Positions 1 to 8,117 of a DNA stretch of 64,000 bases are shown one piece after another (the stretch's first letter is position 1; each line of letters starts with the position of its first letter). The DNA comes from DATMER01 sp963844885. Its GTDB lineage: Bacteria; Acidobacteriota; Thermoanaerobaculia; Multivoradales; UBA5704. The notes under the pieces are model-generated. The model worked only from the letters and a program-made list of their open reading frames with translations, was not told the DNA's origin and did no database searches. The stretch is taken from NCBI GenBank assembly GCA_963844885.1, contig CAWJQA010000012.1, positions 1,054,001 to 1,118,000 on the forward strand, given 5' to 3'. A program made the translations under genes and the position numbers.

Positions 1-186
1 AACCACATGCTGGACCCGATGGAGGCTCTCTTCCACCCGGCCGTTCTCGGACGCGTCCTGCGGCAGGCCATGACTCCCGACTGGAGCCGCTTCCTGCCGT
101 CGCTGCGCCGCGCCCGCGCCAAAGCCGAAAGCGCCGCGTCGGAGCCGCACGCTTCGACCGTCACGCTACAGACCCGGGTCCGGTAA
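1..186 (+). CDS. C-terminal end of an unidentified protein
   Basis: Frame 1 is open from the window edge to a TAA at 184-186, giving 61 residues that end in LQTRVR. The tail is rich in Arg and Ala and has no motif I recognise. A strong intrinsic terminator follows 35 bases after the stop, which supports this being the real end of a transcribed gene. Function unknown. Confidence 0.5.
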   Translation, partial: NHMLDPMEALFHPAVLGRVLRQAMTPDWSRFLPSLRRARAKAESAASEPHASTVTLQTRVR

Positions 187-220
187 CCCGCGGTCCACGG
201 TAAGCAACACCACCCTCCTT

Positions 221-256
221 ACGGCCGGGAGTCAGTCCCTCCCGGCCGTCTTTTTT
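221..256 (+). terminator. intrinsic terminator
   Basis: A perfect 11-bp stem (221-231 with 239-249), a 7-base loop and a run of six T at 251-256. It closes the partial gene at the left edge. Confidence 0.9.
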
Positions 257-259
257 GAT

Positions 260-310
260 TTGATCCCTTCCCCCCTCTCCCTAGCCCTCTCCCCCTGCAG
301 GGGGAGAGGG
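260..310 (+). repeat. CCCTCTCCC palindromic repeat, copy 1
   Basis: The copy starts TTGATCCC, runs through two CCCTCTCCC blocks and ends in a perfect 26-bp palindrome at 285-310 (CCCTCTCCCC, centre CTGCAG, then its complement). The same element occurs at 60471-60522 and, inverted, at 50719-50770. It has no U-tract, so it is not a classical terminator. All copies lie at gene 3' ends. Confidence 0.75.
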
Positions 311-404
311 AACCAGGCACCCTCTCCCTGCCGGCTGTCCCCCCTTCCAGGCTCTGGAGGCACTTGGGTATAGTGTGAGCCCTCATTCCGGGGAAGGAGC
401 CTCC

Positions 405-2138
405 ATGTCCGAAGAGAGCAAGCCCGCCGCCGTCGACGAAACTCCTCTCAGCCGCCGCCGGTTCCTCGGCGGAGTGGGAACCGTGGCCGCCGCGGCCCTC
501 ACCGGAGTGGCCGCCGGCGGTGTCGGCGGTGCCGGGCCGCTCGCGGCGCAACCCGAATCGATCCCGGGGATCCCGGGGATCCCGGGGGATGCCAAGCCCA
601 AACCCCGGAGCGCCCGCCGCGACCGCATGTATCAGATCCGCACCGACGCGGCGCGGTTCAACCGCGACATGCCCGAGGTGGCGCACCCCGCGAACGGCGA
701 CGAGGCGCGCTATTCCAACCGCCTCGGCAACTTCTCCAAGGGGCTCGACCACAACGCGTTCGGCGAGGTCGACCCGGGCTCCTATGAAGACCTTCTCCAC
801 GCCGTGAGCACCGGCGACCCGGACGACTTCGAGGCCATCCCGAAAGGCGGCGGCCGGCGCTTCATCAACCCGCAGGCCGGCCTCGCCTTCGATCTGGAAG
901 GGGTGGACGCCCACACCTACGCCGTGCCGCCGGCGCCGGCGCTCGCCAGCGCCCAGGCCGCGGGCGAGGCCACGGAGCTCTACTGGATGGCGGAGCTGCG
1001 GGATATCAAATTCGACGAATTCGCGGACAACGCCGACGTGGCGGCGGCCTGCGCCGACCTCAACCGGCTGTCGGACTTCCGGGGTCTGCGCAAGCGCGGC
1101 CTGGTCACACCCGACACGCTCTTCCGCGATCCGCTGCCCGGCTGCGCCAAGGGTCCCTACCTCTCCCAGTTCCTGTGGATGGACGCCCCCTTCGGCGCCG
1201 AGAACGTGGAACGCCGCATCATCACCCGCCTCCCCGGGGCCGACTTCCTCACCGACTACGACGAATGGCTGAACGCCCAGAAGGGCAACGCCATCAGCTT
1301 CTCGAAGAAGGCACCGGTACGGCGCTACGTGCAGACGCCGCGCGACCTGGCCACCTGGGTGCATATGGACGTCCTCTTCCAGGCCTACTTCTCGGCCTCG
1401 CTGATCCTGGGCGCGCCGCCGGAGCCGTTCGACGCCTCGGGCGCCGGCCTGGGCTGCCCGGCCAACCCCGGCACCCCCTACTACAAGTCGTCCAACCAGT
1501 ACGGCTTCGTGACCTTCGGCGACCCCCACCGCAAAACCCTCCTCTGCGAGGTGGCGACGCGGGCGCTCAAGGCCACCTGGTTCCAGAAGTGGTTCGTCCA
1601 CCGCCGGCTGCGGCCGGAAGCGTACGGCGGCCGGGTTCACAACCAGATCGTCAACAACCGCTATCCCGGCATCCTGCACAAGGACGTCCTCGACTCGCCG
1701 GTGCTCGGCCGGATGTTCGCGAAGAACGGCACCTATCTGCTGCCGATGGCCTACGCGGAAGGCGCGCCGCTCCATCCCTCCTACACCGCCGGCCACGCCA
1801 CGGTGGCGGGAGCCTGTGTGACCATCCTCAAGGCGGTGTTCGACGAGACCTTCGTGATCTCGCGGCCGGTGCTCCCGACGCCGGACGGTCTGCTCCTGGA
1901 CCACGCGTCCTACGACGGGCCGGAGCTGACCGTGGGCGGCGAGCTCAACAAGCTGGCCTCGAACGTGGCGACCGGCCGCAACATCGGAGGCGTCCACTGG
2001 CGTTCGGACGCCATGGAGTCGCTCAAGCTCGGGGAGTCCATCGCGATCAGCGTCCTGCGCGACCAGCGCGCCCTCTACAACGAGCGCTTCGACGGCTTCA
2101 CCTTCACGAAGTTCGACGGCACGAAGATCACGGTCTAG
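405..2138 (+). CDS. vanadium-dependent haloperoxidase / PAP2-family protein, Tat-exported
   Basis: 577 residues. The start at 405 is chosen because GGAAGGAG lies just upstream and it puts a twin-arginine signal (SRRRFLGG, about residues 15-22) followed by an Ala-rich hydrophobic stretch at the N-terminus. The chloroperoxidase/PAP2 active-site set is present: a Lys/Arg-rich segment (KWFVHRRLRPEAYGG), HPSYTAGHA with the acid-base His near 457, and GVHWRSD with the vanadate- or phosphate-binding His near 531. Such enzymes oxidise halides with peroxide or act as acid phosphatases; sequence alone does not decide which. A short IPGIPGIPG repeat follows the signal. It appears monocistronic and is exported folded to the periplasm. 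Confidence 0.85.
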   Translation: MSEESKPAAVDETPLSRRRFLGGVGTVAAAALTGVAAGGVGGAGPLAAQPESIPGIPGIPGDAKPKPRSARRDRMYQIRTDAARFNRDMPEVAHPANGDEARYSNRLGNFSKGLDHNAFGEVDPGSYEDLLHAVSTGDPDDFEAIPKGGGRRFINPQAGLAFDLEGVDAHTYAVPPAPALASAQAAGEATELYWMAELRDIKFDEFADNADVAAACADLNRLSDFRGLRKRGLVTPDTLFRDPLPGCAKGPYLSQFLWMDAPFGAENVERRIITRLPGADFLTDYDEWLNAQKGNAISFSKKAPVRRYVQTPRDLATWVHMDVLFQAYFSASLILGAPPEPFDASGAGLGCPANPGTPYYKSSNQYGFVTFGDPHRKTLLCEVATRALKATWFQKWFVHRRLRPEAYGGRVHNQIVNNRYPGILHKDVLDSPVLGRMFAKNGTYLLPMAYAEGAPLHPSYTAGHATVAGACVTILKAVFDETFVISRPVLPTPDGLLLDHASYDGPELTVGGELNKLASNVATGRNIGGVHWRSDAMESLKLGESIAISVLRDQRALYNERFDGFTFTKFDGTKITV

Positions 2139-2182
2139 GAGCCGAAAACGACGTGTAACAGCGATCCGCCCATGGCCTTCGA

Positions 2183-2890
2183 CTACGTGATGCGGCCGGG
2201 AGTGGCGACCACGAACACGTCCTGGATGCGCTCGGCGGTCAGGATACGGCCACCCCATTCCAGGAGCTGGTCCGTATCGGCCGCCAGCACCCGCTCCTCG
2301 GTCGCGGAATCCAGAGGACCGAACTTCAAGCGAAGCTGTCGCAGCAACAAGAGCGACTCCCCTTCCTTGCGGCCCTCCTTGCGGCCCTCCTGACGGCCCT
2401 CCTTGCGGCCCTCTTCTCGGATCTCGAGGTTCCAACGGTCGATGCTTTCAGCGAGCATGGTTTCAAGCTCCTCCAGAGTGAGCGCGGCGGAGGCTTCTTC
2501 CTCTGCCCATCCAAAGCGCGGCAGGATGACCTTCCGCAGCCAGATCTCGAAGGCCCGCCTCAAGGAGTCTTCGGCCGGCGGAAGGGTCCGCCGCAGCCGG
2601 TGAACGCTCGTACGGACCTCCGACCAGTCGCGGCTCCTGTCGATCCGGAACAGACCGGCCACCGGACTGTCCAGCGCCGCCAGAACCTCCCGCGGGAAGG
2701 CCGATTCGTCCACCAGCTTGAAGCGCAACTGCGGCCGGTAGATTTCCGCCGACGGGTCCAGATGCCCGATCATCGAGCCGAGGTCCGTCGGCATGTTCCA
2801 CGGCTCCCGTCCATTGTAGATCAGGACCGGGATGATCAGCGGCAGGTCTTTCCACTCCCTCACCGGCCGGCTCCAGGAGCCGAAAGCCAT
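2183..2890 (-). pseudogene. Rpn-family (PD-(D/E)XK) nuclease/transposase, 5' truncated
   Basis: 235 residues from the first ATG. PLIIPVLIYNGREPW matches the central block of Rpn recombination-promoting nucleases, and the C-terminus has their typical EGRKEGRQEGRKEG helix followed by LLRQLRLKFGPL. Family members usually carry roughly 100 more N-terminal residues holding the first nuclease motif; here the frame upstream of 2890 soon loses similarity, so this looks like a decayed copy. A recent frame break upstream is possible. Reads towards the haloperoxidase. Confidence 0.6.
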
Positions 2891-3264
2891 AGACGAATCC
2901 GGCAGGTGCTCCGTAGACTCTCCCTGAAGTGAAGGGAGACGGACGACGATGCCAGACCCGTGTCCCCACGACTGACTGGCCGTTCGTGACCCTCACTTTG
3001 ACGGGGGCAGGCCGTCCGGCCCCCCCCGTCTTGGTTCCTTGACAATCAGGAGGGATGACGGCCGCCGAGTCCAAGGCCGCCGTCGTTCCGCAGAGGTCCG
3101 CCTTTCAGGGAGGGAGGGCGGGGCCACCGCCGGAGGTGTGTGGGAGAGGGCTCGTGGGTGAGCGGCGGTGGCAGCCTCTTGGTTGTGAAACCTCCTCCTG
3201 GGACCGCCGACGGGGCACCGGTGGTCCCAGGGGCTCGGAGGCGGGATACCGCTCCTTCAGCGTT
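2891..3264. other. intergenic stretch without a convincing gene
   Basis: No supported gene. It holds a run of C (3021-3027) and, on the minus strand at about 3058-3088, a GC-rich core (GGCGGCCTTGGACTCGG) that recurs on the plus strand next to the other 21-bp array at 38823-38852. Confidence 0.5.
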
Positions 3265-3540
3265 CCGCCGAGACCCTTCGACGCCGCGCCGACACGTTTC
3301 GGCCTCTCCCGAGACCCTTTGGCGTCTTGCCGAAGCCTTTCGGCGCCTCCCGAAACCGCTCGACGTCATGCCGAAGGCTTTCGCCGAGCGCCTCAACGCT
3401 TCGCTGTCTCGCCGAAGCCCTTCGGCGTCCGCCGAAGCCTGTCGGCAACTCGCCGAAACGCGTCGCCAGTCGCTGAAGCCTTTCGCCGGTCGGCTTCACC
3501 CTTCGGCGCCTCGCCGACGCCTTTCGGCAGGTCCCGAAGG
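3265..3540. repeat. tandem array of about 13 imperfect 20-21 bp units
   Basis: Units follow the pattern GCCGAAGCCTTTCGGCGNCT. Each contains an inverted pair GCCGAA/TTCGGC. Unit length is 21 in most copies and 20 in several, so no reading frame is kept across the array. Minus-strand frames give broken heptads such as PKGFG. Probably non-coding or a decayed coding repeat. Confidence 0.8.
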
Positions 3541-3716
3541 GTGTGACCGCGACGGGAACAACCGTAGCGAGGCGGCAACACCTGTGGTGAACCCGCCGAA
3601 CGTTGTCGCCAAGGCGACTTCCGGCGCTGAGGCCCGAGTCTCTCTCGGAATTGCTGGTGAACATTCGACGCGAAGCCGCGGCTTGGTGAGTCTTATACAG
3701 CCGCCGAGAAGAAGGA

Positions 3717-3746
3717 TTGACACCCGGGCTTCCGGAGGTCTAGACT
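3717..3746 (+). promoter_or_regulatory. sigma70-like promoter
   Basis: TTGACA at 3717-3722, an 18-base spacer and TAGACT at 3741-3746. It points into the attC-bounded units that begin about 75 bases downstream, a plausible cassette promoter. Confidence 0.55.
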
Positions 3747-3904
3747 TTCCAAGTCACAGGATTCAAGAAGCTTGCACCGTGCCGCGGTGCAGGACAGGGG
3801 AGTGTTTCGCTGAATCGCGGTTGGGCGCTAGGCACTGAGGGCGCTAGCACTGAGGGAAATATGCCAACCCACCACGTCCTTGGATTACTGGTCCCCGCGA
3901 ACTC

Positions 3905-4189
3905 TTGGACCATGGAGTAGAGCACCTTCGAGGCGAAGCAACCGACTTTGATCGCCGCATTGCGTTGATCAGTATCGACAACGCAGTGGAACTTATGCTG
4001 AAGACTTACCTGAGTCAGCCGCGCCGAATTCTTAAGGTTATTATTCCAAGGAAACGGCTTGAAGAAATTGAGAACTCTTTTCCTGATCTTCTTGATGCGA
4101 TCGAGGAATTTGGAAAGGACCGTCTTGGCTCGAGCTCGGCGAAGTCGCCTAATACGGCCGCTCAACCGGACGGCTACGCCGCCGGTTAG
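3905..4189 (+). CDS. cassette-borne hypothetical protein, start uncertain
   Basis: 94 residues from a TTG. The centre (RRIALISIDNAVELMLKTYL, then FPDLLDAIEEFG) looks like the start of a helical HEPN-like family I cannot name. In the same frame similarity-like sequence (WITGPRELL) continues upstream of 3905 with no start codon, while an ATG at 3861 lies in another frame, so a frame break near 3865-3880 is likely. The stop falls inside the attC-like hairpin, as is common for gene cassettes. Base composition is lower in GC than the flanks. Confidence 0.4.
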   Translation: MDHGVEHLRGEATDFDRRIALISIDNAVELMLKTYLSQPRRILKVIIPRKRLEEIENSFPDLLDAIEEFGKDRLGSSSAKSPNTAAQPDGYAAG

Positions 4190-4205
4190 AGGCAATCAGT
4201 TGGTC
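4147..4205 (+). other. attC-like recombination site 1
   Basis: 59 bases. GCCTAAT (4147-4153) resembles an attC R'' box and GTTGGTC (4199-4205) an R' box. Between them is a hairpin AACCGG-A-CGGC, loop TAC, GCCG-CCGGTT (4164-4187) with one unpaired A, like the extrahelical base of attC sites. A matching GTTGGGC box lies at 3820-3826, at the upstream end of the unit. Confidence 0.45.
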
Positions 4206-4316
4206 GGAACGAGGGAGGCGATCGACACTTTGTAGGAGAGGTGAACGGAAATCCACAAACGGATACGTCAACGTCGCTCTGATTACCAGCCGCGGCGTCT
4301 TCGTGGAGAATAAGCA

Positions 4317-4577
4317 ATGAAACAGGATTTTCGCCTCAACCCGGCAAACAGCCCGAACAAGCGGCTACCCACTAACACCGCACGTAGGAGGGCAAGGGGC
4401 TTTCTTTGGGGATGGATGCTTTTTGGTTCGCTTCTACCAGTAGCGATTCAACTTGTTGGCTGCGGCGCGCAGCAAAGCTCGGCACCATACGGCTATGCTA
4501 GCGAAGACGATGCTCGTGCAGATCAACAGCGCATGAATCAAGAACGCGAGGAGGCGCAGAGGCAACAGGACCAGTGA
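4317..4577 (+). CDS. small putative lipoprotein
   Basis: 86 residues with a GGAG about 9 bases before the ATG. A basic N-terminus leads to a hydrophobic segment (about residues 29-48) ending in a lipobox-like LVGC, then a short charged, Gln-rich tail (EREEAQRQQDQ). The 28 residues before the hydrophobic part are longer than usual for a lipoprotein signal, so an internal ATG may be the true start. It sits alone between the two attC-like sites, like a cassette gene. Function unknown. Confidence 0.45.
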   Translation: MKQDFRLNPANSPNKRLPTNTARRRARGFLWGWMLFGSLLPVAIQLVGCGAQQSSAPYGYASEDDARADQQRMNQEREEAQRQQDQ

Positions 4578-4679
4578 CTCGGAACAATCCCCGGCATCTC
4601 CGGCCGTTGACCGACTTCTTAGGTAAATCGTGGCGATGTTTCGGTAGGGTTCATTGCGAGAGGCATACTGAAGAAAGGC

Positions 4680-4730
4680 GGCCAACCCGGTCGCTCAAGC
4701 GGACGGCTGCGGCGTTCTGAGGCGTTAGCA
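4680..4730 (+). other. attC-like recombination site 2
   Basis: GGCCAAC (4680-4686) and GTTAGCA (4724-4730) flank CGCTCAAGCGGACGG, the sort of L'' sequence seen in attC sites and similar to site 1 (CGCTCAACCGGACGG). Pairing of the inner arms is imperfect. The 166 bases from here to the next gene (4731-4896) hold no gene I can support. Confidence 0.4.
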
Positions 4731-4896
4731 GCCTTTGGAGGTTGAGACTTCGAGGAACTGCGGCGCCCCTGCGTGGGCCTCTCGCTTAGCTCCCAACCGT
4801 TGGCGTCCAGGTAGCGGCAGTGACTGTCAACGCGCTAGCGGGGGGACTGCGTGATAGAGTTCGTGGGTAAGTTCGACTCGACGCCGGGACGAAGCG

Positions 4897-5487
4897 ATGG
4901 CAAACCCTGATTCTCGCGTAACGATCCACATGGCGGCGAGCCTCGACGGCTTCATCGCTCGAAAGGACGGGCGCGTCGACTGGCTCGAAACCTCAGACGA
5001 ATTCGTAGGCGGGGACACCATGGACCCGGGATTCGTCGAGGCGTTCCTCAAGACGATCGACTGCTACGTCATGGGATCGCGAACCTATGAGACCGCGCTT
5101 CGTTTTGAAGCCCAAGGGTTGGGGTGGGCGTATGGCGACAAACCCACCTTCGTCCTCACTAGTCGCGAACTACCACGGACCCGGGATACCGTCGAGTTCC
5201 ACTCAGGCGATCTCACGCAGTTCGTGAATGGGCGCCTGCGGCCCACGTTCCGTACCATCTGGTTTGTTGGAGGTGGTGTGGTCTCCGCCGAATGCCTTCG
5301 TCTCGGGCTGGCCGACGAAGTTCGCTATTCGATCCTGCCGATCTTGATCGGTGATGGGATCCCATTCTTCGATAAGCTCGACAGAGACATCGCCCTCCAT
5401 CTGGCGGAGGTCAAAGCCTACAAGAGCGGCATGGTGGAGCTTCGTTACGAGGTGCGAGGACATCGCGGCGAGCCCCAATCCAAATAA
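4897..5487 (+). CDS. dihydrofolate reductase family protein (RibD C-terminal fold)
   Basis: 196 residues. The N-terminus (VTIHMAASLDGFIARKDG) and the C-terminal block (FVGGGVVSAECLRLGLADEVRYSILPILIGDG) are diagnostic for the RibD_C/DHFR-like family of NADPH-dependent reductases. Bona fide folate reduction is not implied: these stand-alone proteins have unknown substrates. It lies directly after the attC-like sites, and DHFR-fold genes are common integron cargo, but no attC-like hairpin is visible after its stop. Confidence 0.85.
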   Translation: MANPDSRVTIHMAASLDGFIARKDGRVDWLETSDEFVGGDTMDPGFVEAFLKTIDCYVMGSRTYETALRFEAQGLGWAYGDKPTFVLTSRELPRTRDTVEFHSGDLTQFVNGRLRPTFRTIWFVGGGVVSAECLRLGLADEVRYSILPILIGDGIPFFDKLDRDIALHLAEVKAYKSGMVELRYEVRGHRGEPQSK

Positions 5488-5540
5488 GCGCCAGACCGAT
5501 GCGGAGGAGGGTTCTGCGGTGGAGTGGGCACCCGTTGAGT

Positions 5541-5624
5541 CTATGCCAGTTCGACCTTGAGCTTCCTGCCGACCGCCGACGCGGCCCGCTCCAAGGTGGA
5601 CAGCGTCACCGACGGCACGTAGCC
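5541..5624 (-). pseudogene. remnant of an XRE-type antitoxin C-terminus
   Basis: About 27 codons ending VTLSTLERAASAVGRKLKVELA, which resemble the last helix and strand of XRE/HTH antitoxins (SxxTLxRxAxALGxxLxxxL). The DNA-binding helices expected upstream are absent in this frame. Probably a truncated relic. Confidence 0.35.
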
Positions 5625-5668
5625 GTGCAGCCTTGCTCGGGTTCGCGGTATTGCTCTATGATGAAGCC

Positions 5669-5878
5669 ATGAGCCAACCAGCAGATTCTGCCCGACCCGG
5701 CGACGAGACGTCCCTTGGCACCGAGCCTGATGCGTTGGAACCATACGCTTGGGAAGGGGACGATGACCATGTCATCTTGTGGATGCTCAGCCTCACCCCC
5801 ACCCAGCGCCTCGCCGCGCTCCAAGGATTCGTAGACAGCTTCATGATGCTTCAGAATGATCGCCCCGCTCAAGTTTGA
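5669..5878 (+). CDS. small acidic protein, possible antitoxin partner
   Basis: 69 residues from ATG 5669. The C-terminal half (WMLSLTPTQRLAALQGFVDSF) resembles the short partner proteins that precede nucleotidyltransferase-type toxins. It overlaps the downstream nucleotidyltransferase by 23 bases, indicating coupled translation. Function inferred only from this arrangement. Confidence 0.5.
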   Translation: MSQPADSARPGDETSLGTEPDALEPYAWEGDDDHVILWMLSLTPTQRLAALQGFVDSFMMLQNDRPAQV

Positions 5879-6363
5879 CGAGATCTTGAAGGTACTGGTT
5901 GACCACGGCGTGGAGTTCATCCTGGTCGGCGGGGTTGCAGCCGTGCTCGAAGGGGTGCCTCTCTCGACTCTCGACGTGGATGTGGTCTTCTTGCGCAGGG
6001 CGGAGAATCTACCTCCCCTCCTCGACGCCCTCCGAGCACTCGATGCGCGCTATGCCGATCCGGCGGGCCGGACATCGTTCCCGACGCGGACAAGCTCGCA
6101 ACTCTCCGCATGCATCGGCTCGTCACCTCCTTGGGAGCTCTTGATGTCATGGAGACGATCGGCCACGGGTTGGCCTATGCCGATCTGATCGGCGACACGC
6201 AGGTGATGGAGGTGGCCGGCGTCAACGTGCGCGTCCTGGGTCTGGAGACGATCATCCTCTCAAAGGAGCAGGCCAACCGGGACAAGGACCGGGTACTCTT
6301 CACATTTTGCGGCGAACCCTCCACATGAAGCAGGTGCCGGGCGGAGAGGCGAGCCGGGAATAA
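5856..6363 (+). pseudogene. nucleotidyltransferase-fold protein (DUF6036-like) with two frame breaks
   Basis: The first frame gives FILVGGVAAVLEGVPLSTLDVDVV, the nucleotidyltransferase GG...DxDxxF-type motif. Near 6070 one G seems missing; the next frame resumes with DIVPDADKLATLRMH and GPLD-like GALDVMETIGHG, then VRVLGLETIILSKEQANRDKD. Near 6293 the frame changes again to read LHILRRTLHMK and stop at 6363. About 169 residues when repaired, the normal size. Probably the toxin of a pair with the small upstream protein. Confidence 0.6.
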
Positions 6364-6476
6364 CCGGGGGGAGGGCCAAGAGCTCCGGCTGTCCATCCAA
6401 GGTCACCAGTCCAGAGCACTCCCGAGGTGTTGTAGCCACCTGCCTGTGGCCACAGGTTAGGGTGCCGGGGGGTACA

Positions 6477-6508
6477 TGTCAACGCTTTCCGCTCCTCATC
6501 CGTAGACT
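6477..6508 (+). promoter_or_regulatory. possible promoter of the membrane-protein gene
   Basis: TGTCAA at 6477-6482 and TAGACT at 6503-6508, 21 bases before the start codon. The same GTCAA...TAGACT pair with near-identical spacing occurs at 41591-41622. The spacer is long (20 bases), so this is tentative. The rest of 6364-6476 holds no gene, only a short palindrome CCTGTGGCCACAGG. Confidence 0.35.
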
Positions 6509-6528
6509 CTCTGAAAGGAGCGGTCACA

Positions 6529-7410
6529 ATGCGGAGCCAGATCAAGTTGTTGTCGTTGGCGGTGCGTGCGACGGTCGTGCTGCTGACCATCGGTGCGTTC
6601 CTCGTGGTGCTGGGGATTTTCGACGGGTATCTGGGCTGGGACATCTTCAGCCCGGAGACGGAGAAGGTGCTTTACGGGCTGTTTGCGTCGTGCGTGGCGG
6701 TGGGCGCCTTCGGCGCGGCGATCAGCTTCGTGCTCGGCATCCAGGAGGTGGTGCGGGCGTTCCGCAAGCTGGTCGAGCGGTCCGAGCCTTCGGCCGTCAC
6801 GGGTGAGGCTACGCGGCGGACCTATACGGTGGCGCTGGCCGCGGTGCTCGTCCTGCTGATCATCACGGTGTCCACCTTCGCCGCCGTCAACCGCAGGGTG
6901 GAGTCCCGGCGGCTCGAGGTGTTCAAGCTCATCGCCCAGGACCAGATGACTCAGCTCGGGCCGCACCTGTCGGCCGAGGTCGCCAGCATCCCCACTCCTA
7001 GCGAGACCTGCGCCACGCCCGGGCTGCGGCAGTTTTTCCGTACCCTCGACGGTCTCTCCTTCGCGCGGTCCGCCACACTCTATCTCGCTGACCCGGCGGA
7101 CGAGACCGTCCTCTGGCGCTACCCGGGGCCGGGCTGCTCTGACTGCGGCTCGGACATGGGGCCGCGCTTCGAGCGCTTTTTCATCGCCCGCGACGATGAC
7201 CGGGCCATCAAGCTCGCGCTCCAGGGGGATACGGCCTGGATCGACCAGAAGAACGCCGGTCCGGGGTTCATCTGGCACCAGGTGATCCGCGACGGCCAGG
7301 GGAAGATCCGGGCCGTCCTCCAGATCTGGGGCAACGAGAACGAGAGCTTCCGCGACTACCAGGCGGTCGCGCAGGCCGCGGAAGCCGCGAAGAAGAAGCA
7401 GGGCAAGTAA
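6529..7410 (+). CDS. inner-membrane protein with periplasmic domain, unknown function
   Basis: 293 residues with AAAGGAG upstream of the ATG. Hydrophobic segments near residues 10-30, 45-70 and 100-118 are followed by a soluble domain of about 170 residues containing a Cys-rich stretch (CSDCG) and IWHQVIRDGQGKIRAVLQIWG, which looks like the last strands of a sensor (PAS/Cache-like) fold. A short fragment almost identical to residues about 211-241 lies at 8612-8722. No domain family recognised with confidence. Confidence 0.65.
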   Translation: MRSQIKLLSLAVRATVVLLTIGAFLVVLGIFDGYLGWDIFSPETEKVLYGLFASCVAVGAFGAAISFVLGIQEVVRAFRKLVERSEPSAVTGEATRRTYTVALAAVLVLLIITVSTFAAVNRRVESRRLEVFKLIAQDQMTQLGPHLSAEVASIPTPSETCATPGLRQFFRTLDGLSFARSATLYLADPADETVLWRYPGPGCSDCGSDMGPRFERFFIARDDDRAIKLALQGDTAWIDQKNAGPGFIWHQVIRDGQGKIRAVLQIWGNENESFRDYQAVAQAAEAAKKKQGK

Positions 7411-7531
7411 AACGTGCGCTTCGTCAAGCTGGTTGGTGCTCTTTCGATCGGGTGGCACCCACTCCGTACCCACCCACTCCGTACCTGGGCCGATCTTCTC
7501 CTTGAGGACGGCGAAGCAGATGCGGCGGCGC

Positions 7532-8116
7532 CTATCGCTTGATCTCCCGAAGATTCAAGTCCAGCCGCAGCACCTTCCGAGGTTGGAGGTCGGGTGAAAG
7601 CTCGATTCGGAACTCGAAGGGTACGGCTTCGAGCTCCGTCTCCGCACCGGCTGGAGGCTCGATCTCCGCGTATGCGGATCCGGCCACTTCGAGGCCGTCG
7701 GAACCGGCGACCAACGAGCGGAGGTCGACATCCTGGATCTCGGCCACATGCGAACCGGCCCACTCGCTCTGGCAGCGCTGGGCAACGACCTCCATGAGGA
7801 TGTTCTTGATCCCCTGGACTTCGACGACCTTGTTCCGGGTCTGAGGGACCAACACCAGGATGAACTGCCCGCCTTGCTCACGCACCGCATGCTTTCGCAG
7901 GCGCTGCACGGCCTTGCGCTTCTCGGCCGACCAGGAGCCAGACTTGATCTCGAACACTCTGAGGTCGTCGCCCTTCCTGGCTACCAAATCGGCCTGAACA
8001 TCGCCCATGAGAACGCTCCGGGCGACCTCGAAGCCTCTTTGGGAGAAGTCCTCGGAAAGCTGCTCGATCGCGGCATCGGCAAGATGCTTGTCCAGGATTT
8101 CGGGTCGGATCTCCAC
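7532..8116 (-). CDS. PD-(D/E)XK nuclease-like protein
   Basis: 194 residues from a GTG start placed one base after the RusA-like gene's TGA, so the two are co-translated. The N-terminal half reads GFEVARSVLMGDVQADLVAR then LRVFEIKSG: the G(x)nD...ExK core of the PD-(D/E)XK fold, preceded by a helix (HLADAAIEQLSEDF) as in restriction-endonuclease-like domains. The C-terminal half (HVAEIQDVDLRS and an Asp/Glu-rich end) is unrecognised. Substrate unknown; defence or DNA repair is inferred from the pairing. Confidence 0.6.
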   Translation of the reverse strand: MEIRPEILDKHLADAAIEQLSEDFSQRGFEVARSVLMGDVQADLVARKGDDLRVFEIKSGSWSAEKRKAVQRLRKHAVREQGGQFILVLVPQTRNKVVEVQGIKNILMEVVAQRCQSEWAGSHVAEIQDVDLRSLVAGSDGLEVAGSAYAEIEPPAGAETELEAVPFEFRIELSPDLQPRKVLRLDLNLREIKR

Positions 8117-8117
8117 G

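Noticed and set aside
219..2435. A very long open frame on the minus strand opposite the haloperoxidase
   Set aside because: It is antisense to a gene with clear active-site motifs and a Tat signal; it is Arg/Gly/Val-rich as expected for the complement of a high-GC gene.
3740..4195. 151-residue minus-strand open frame
   Set aside because: No ribosome site or family pattern; the plus strand carries the recognisable SIDNAVEL segment.
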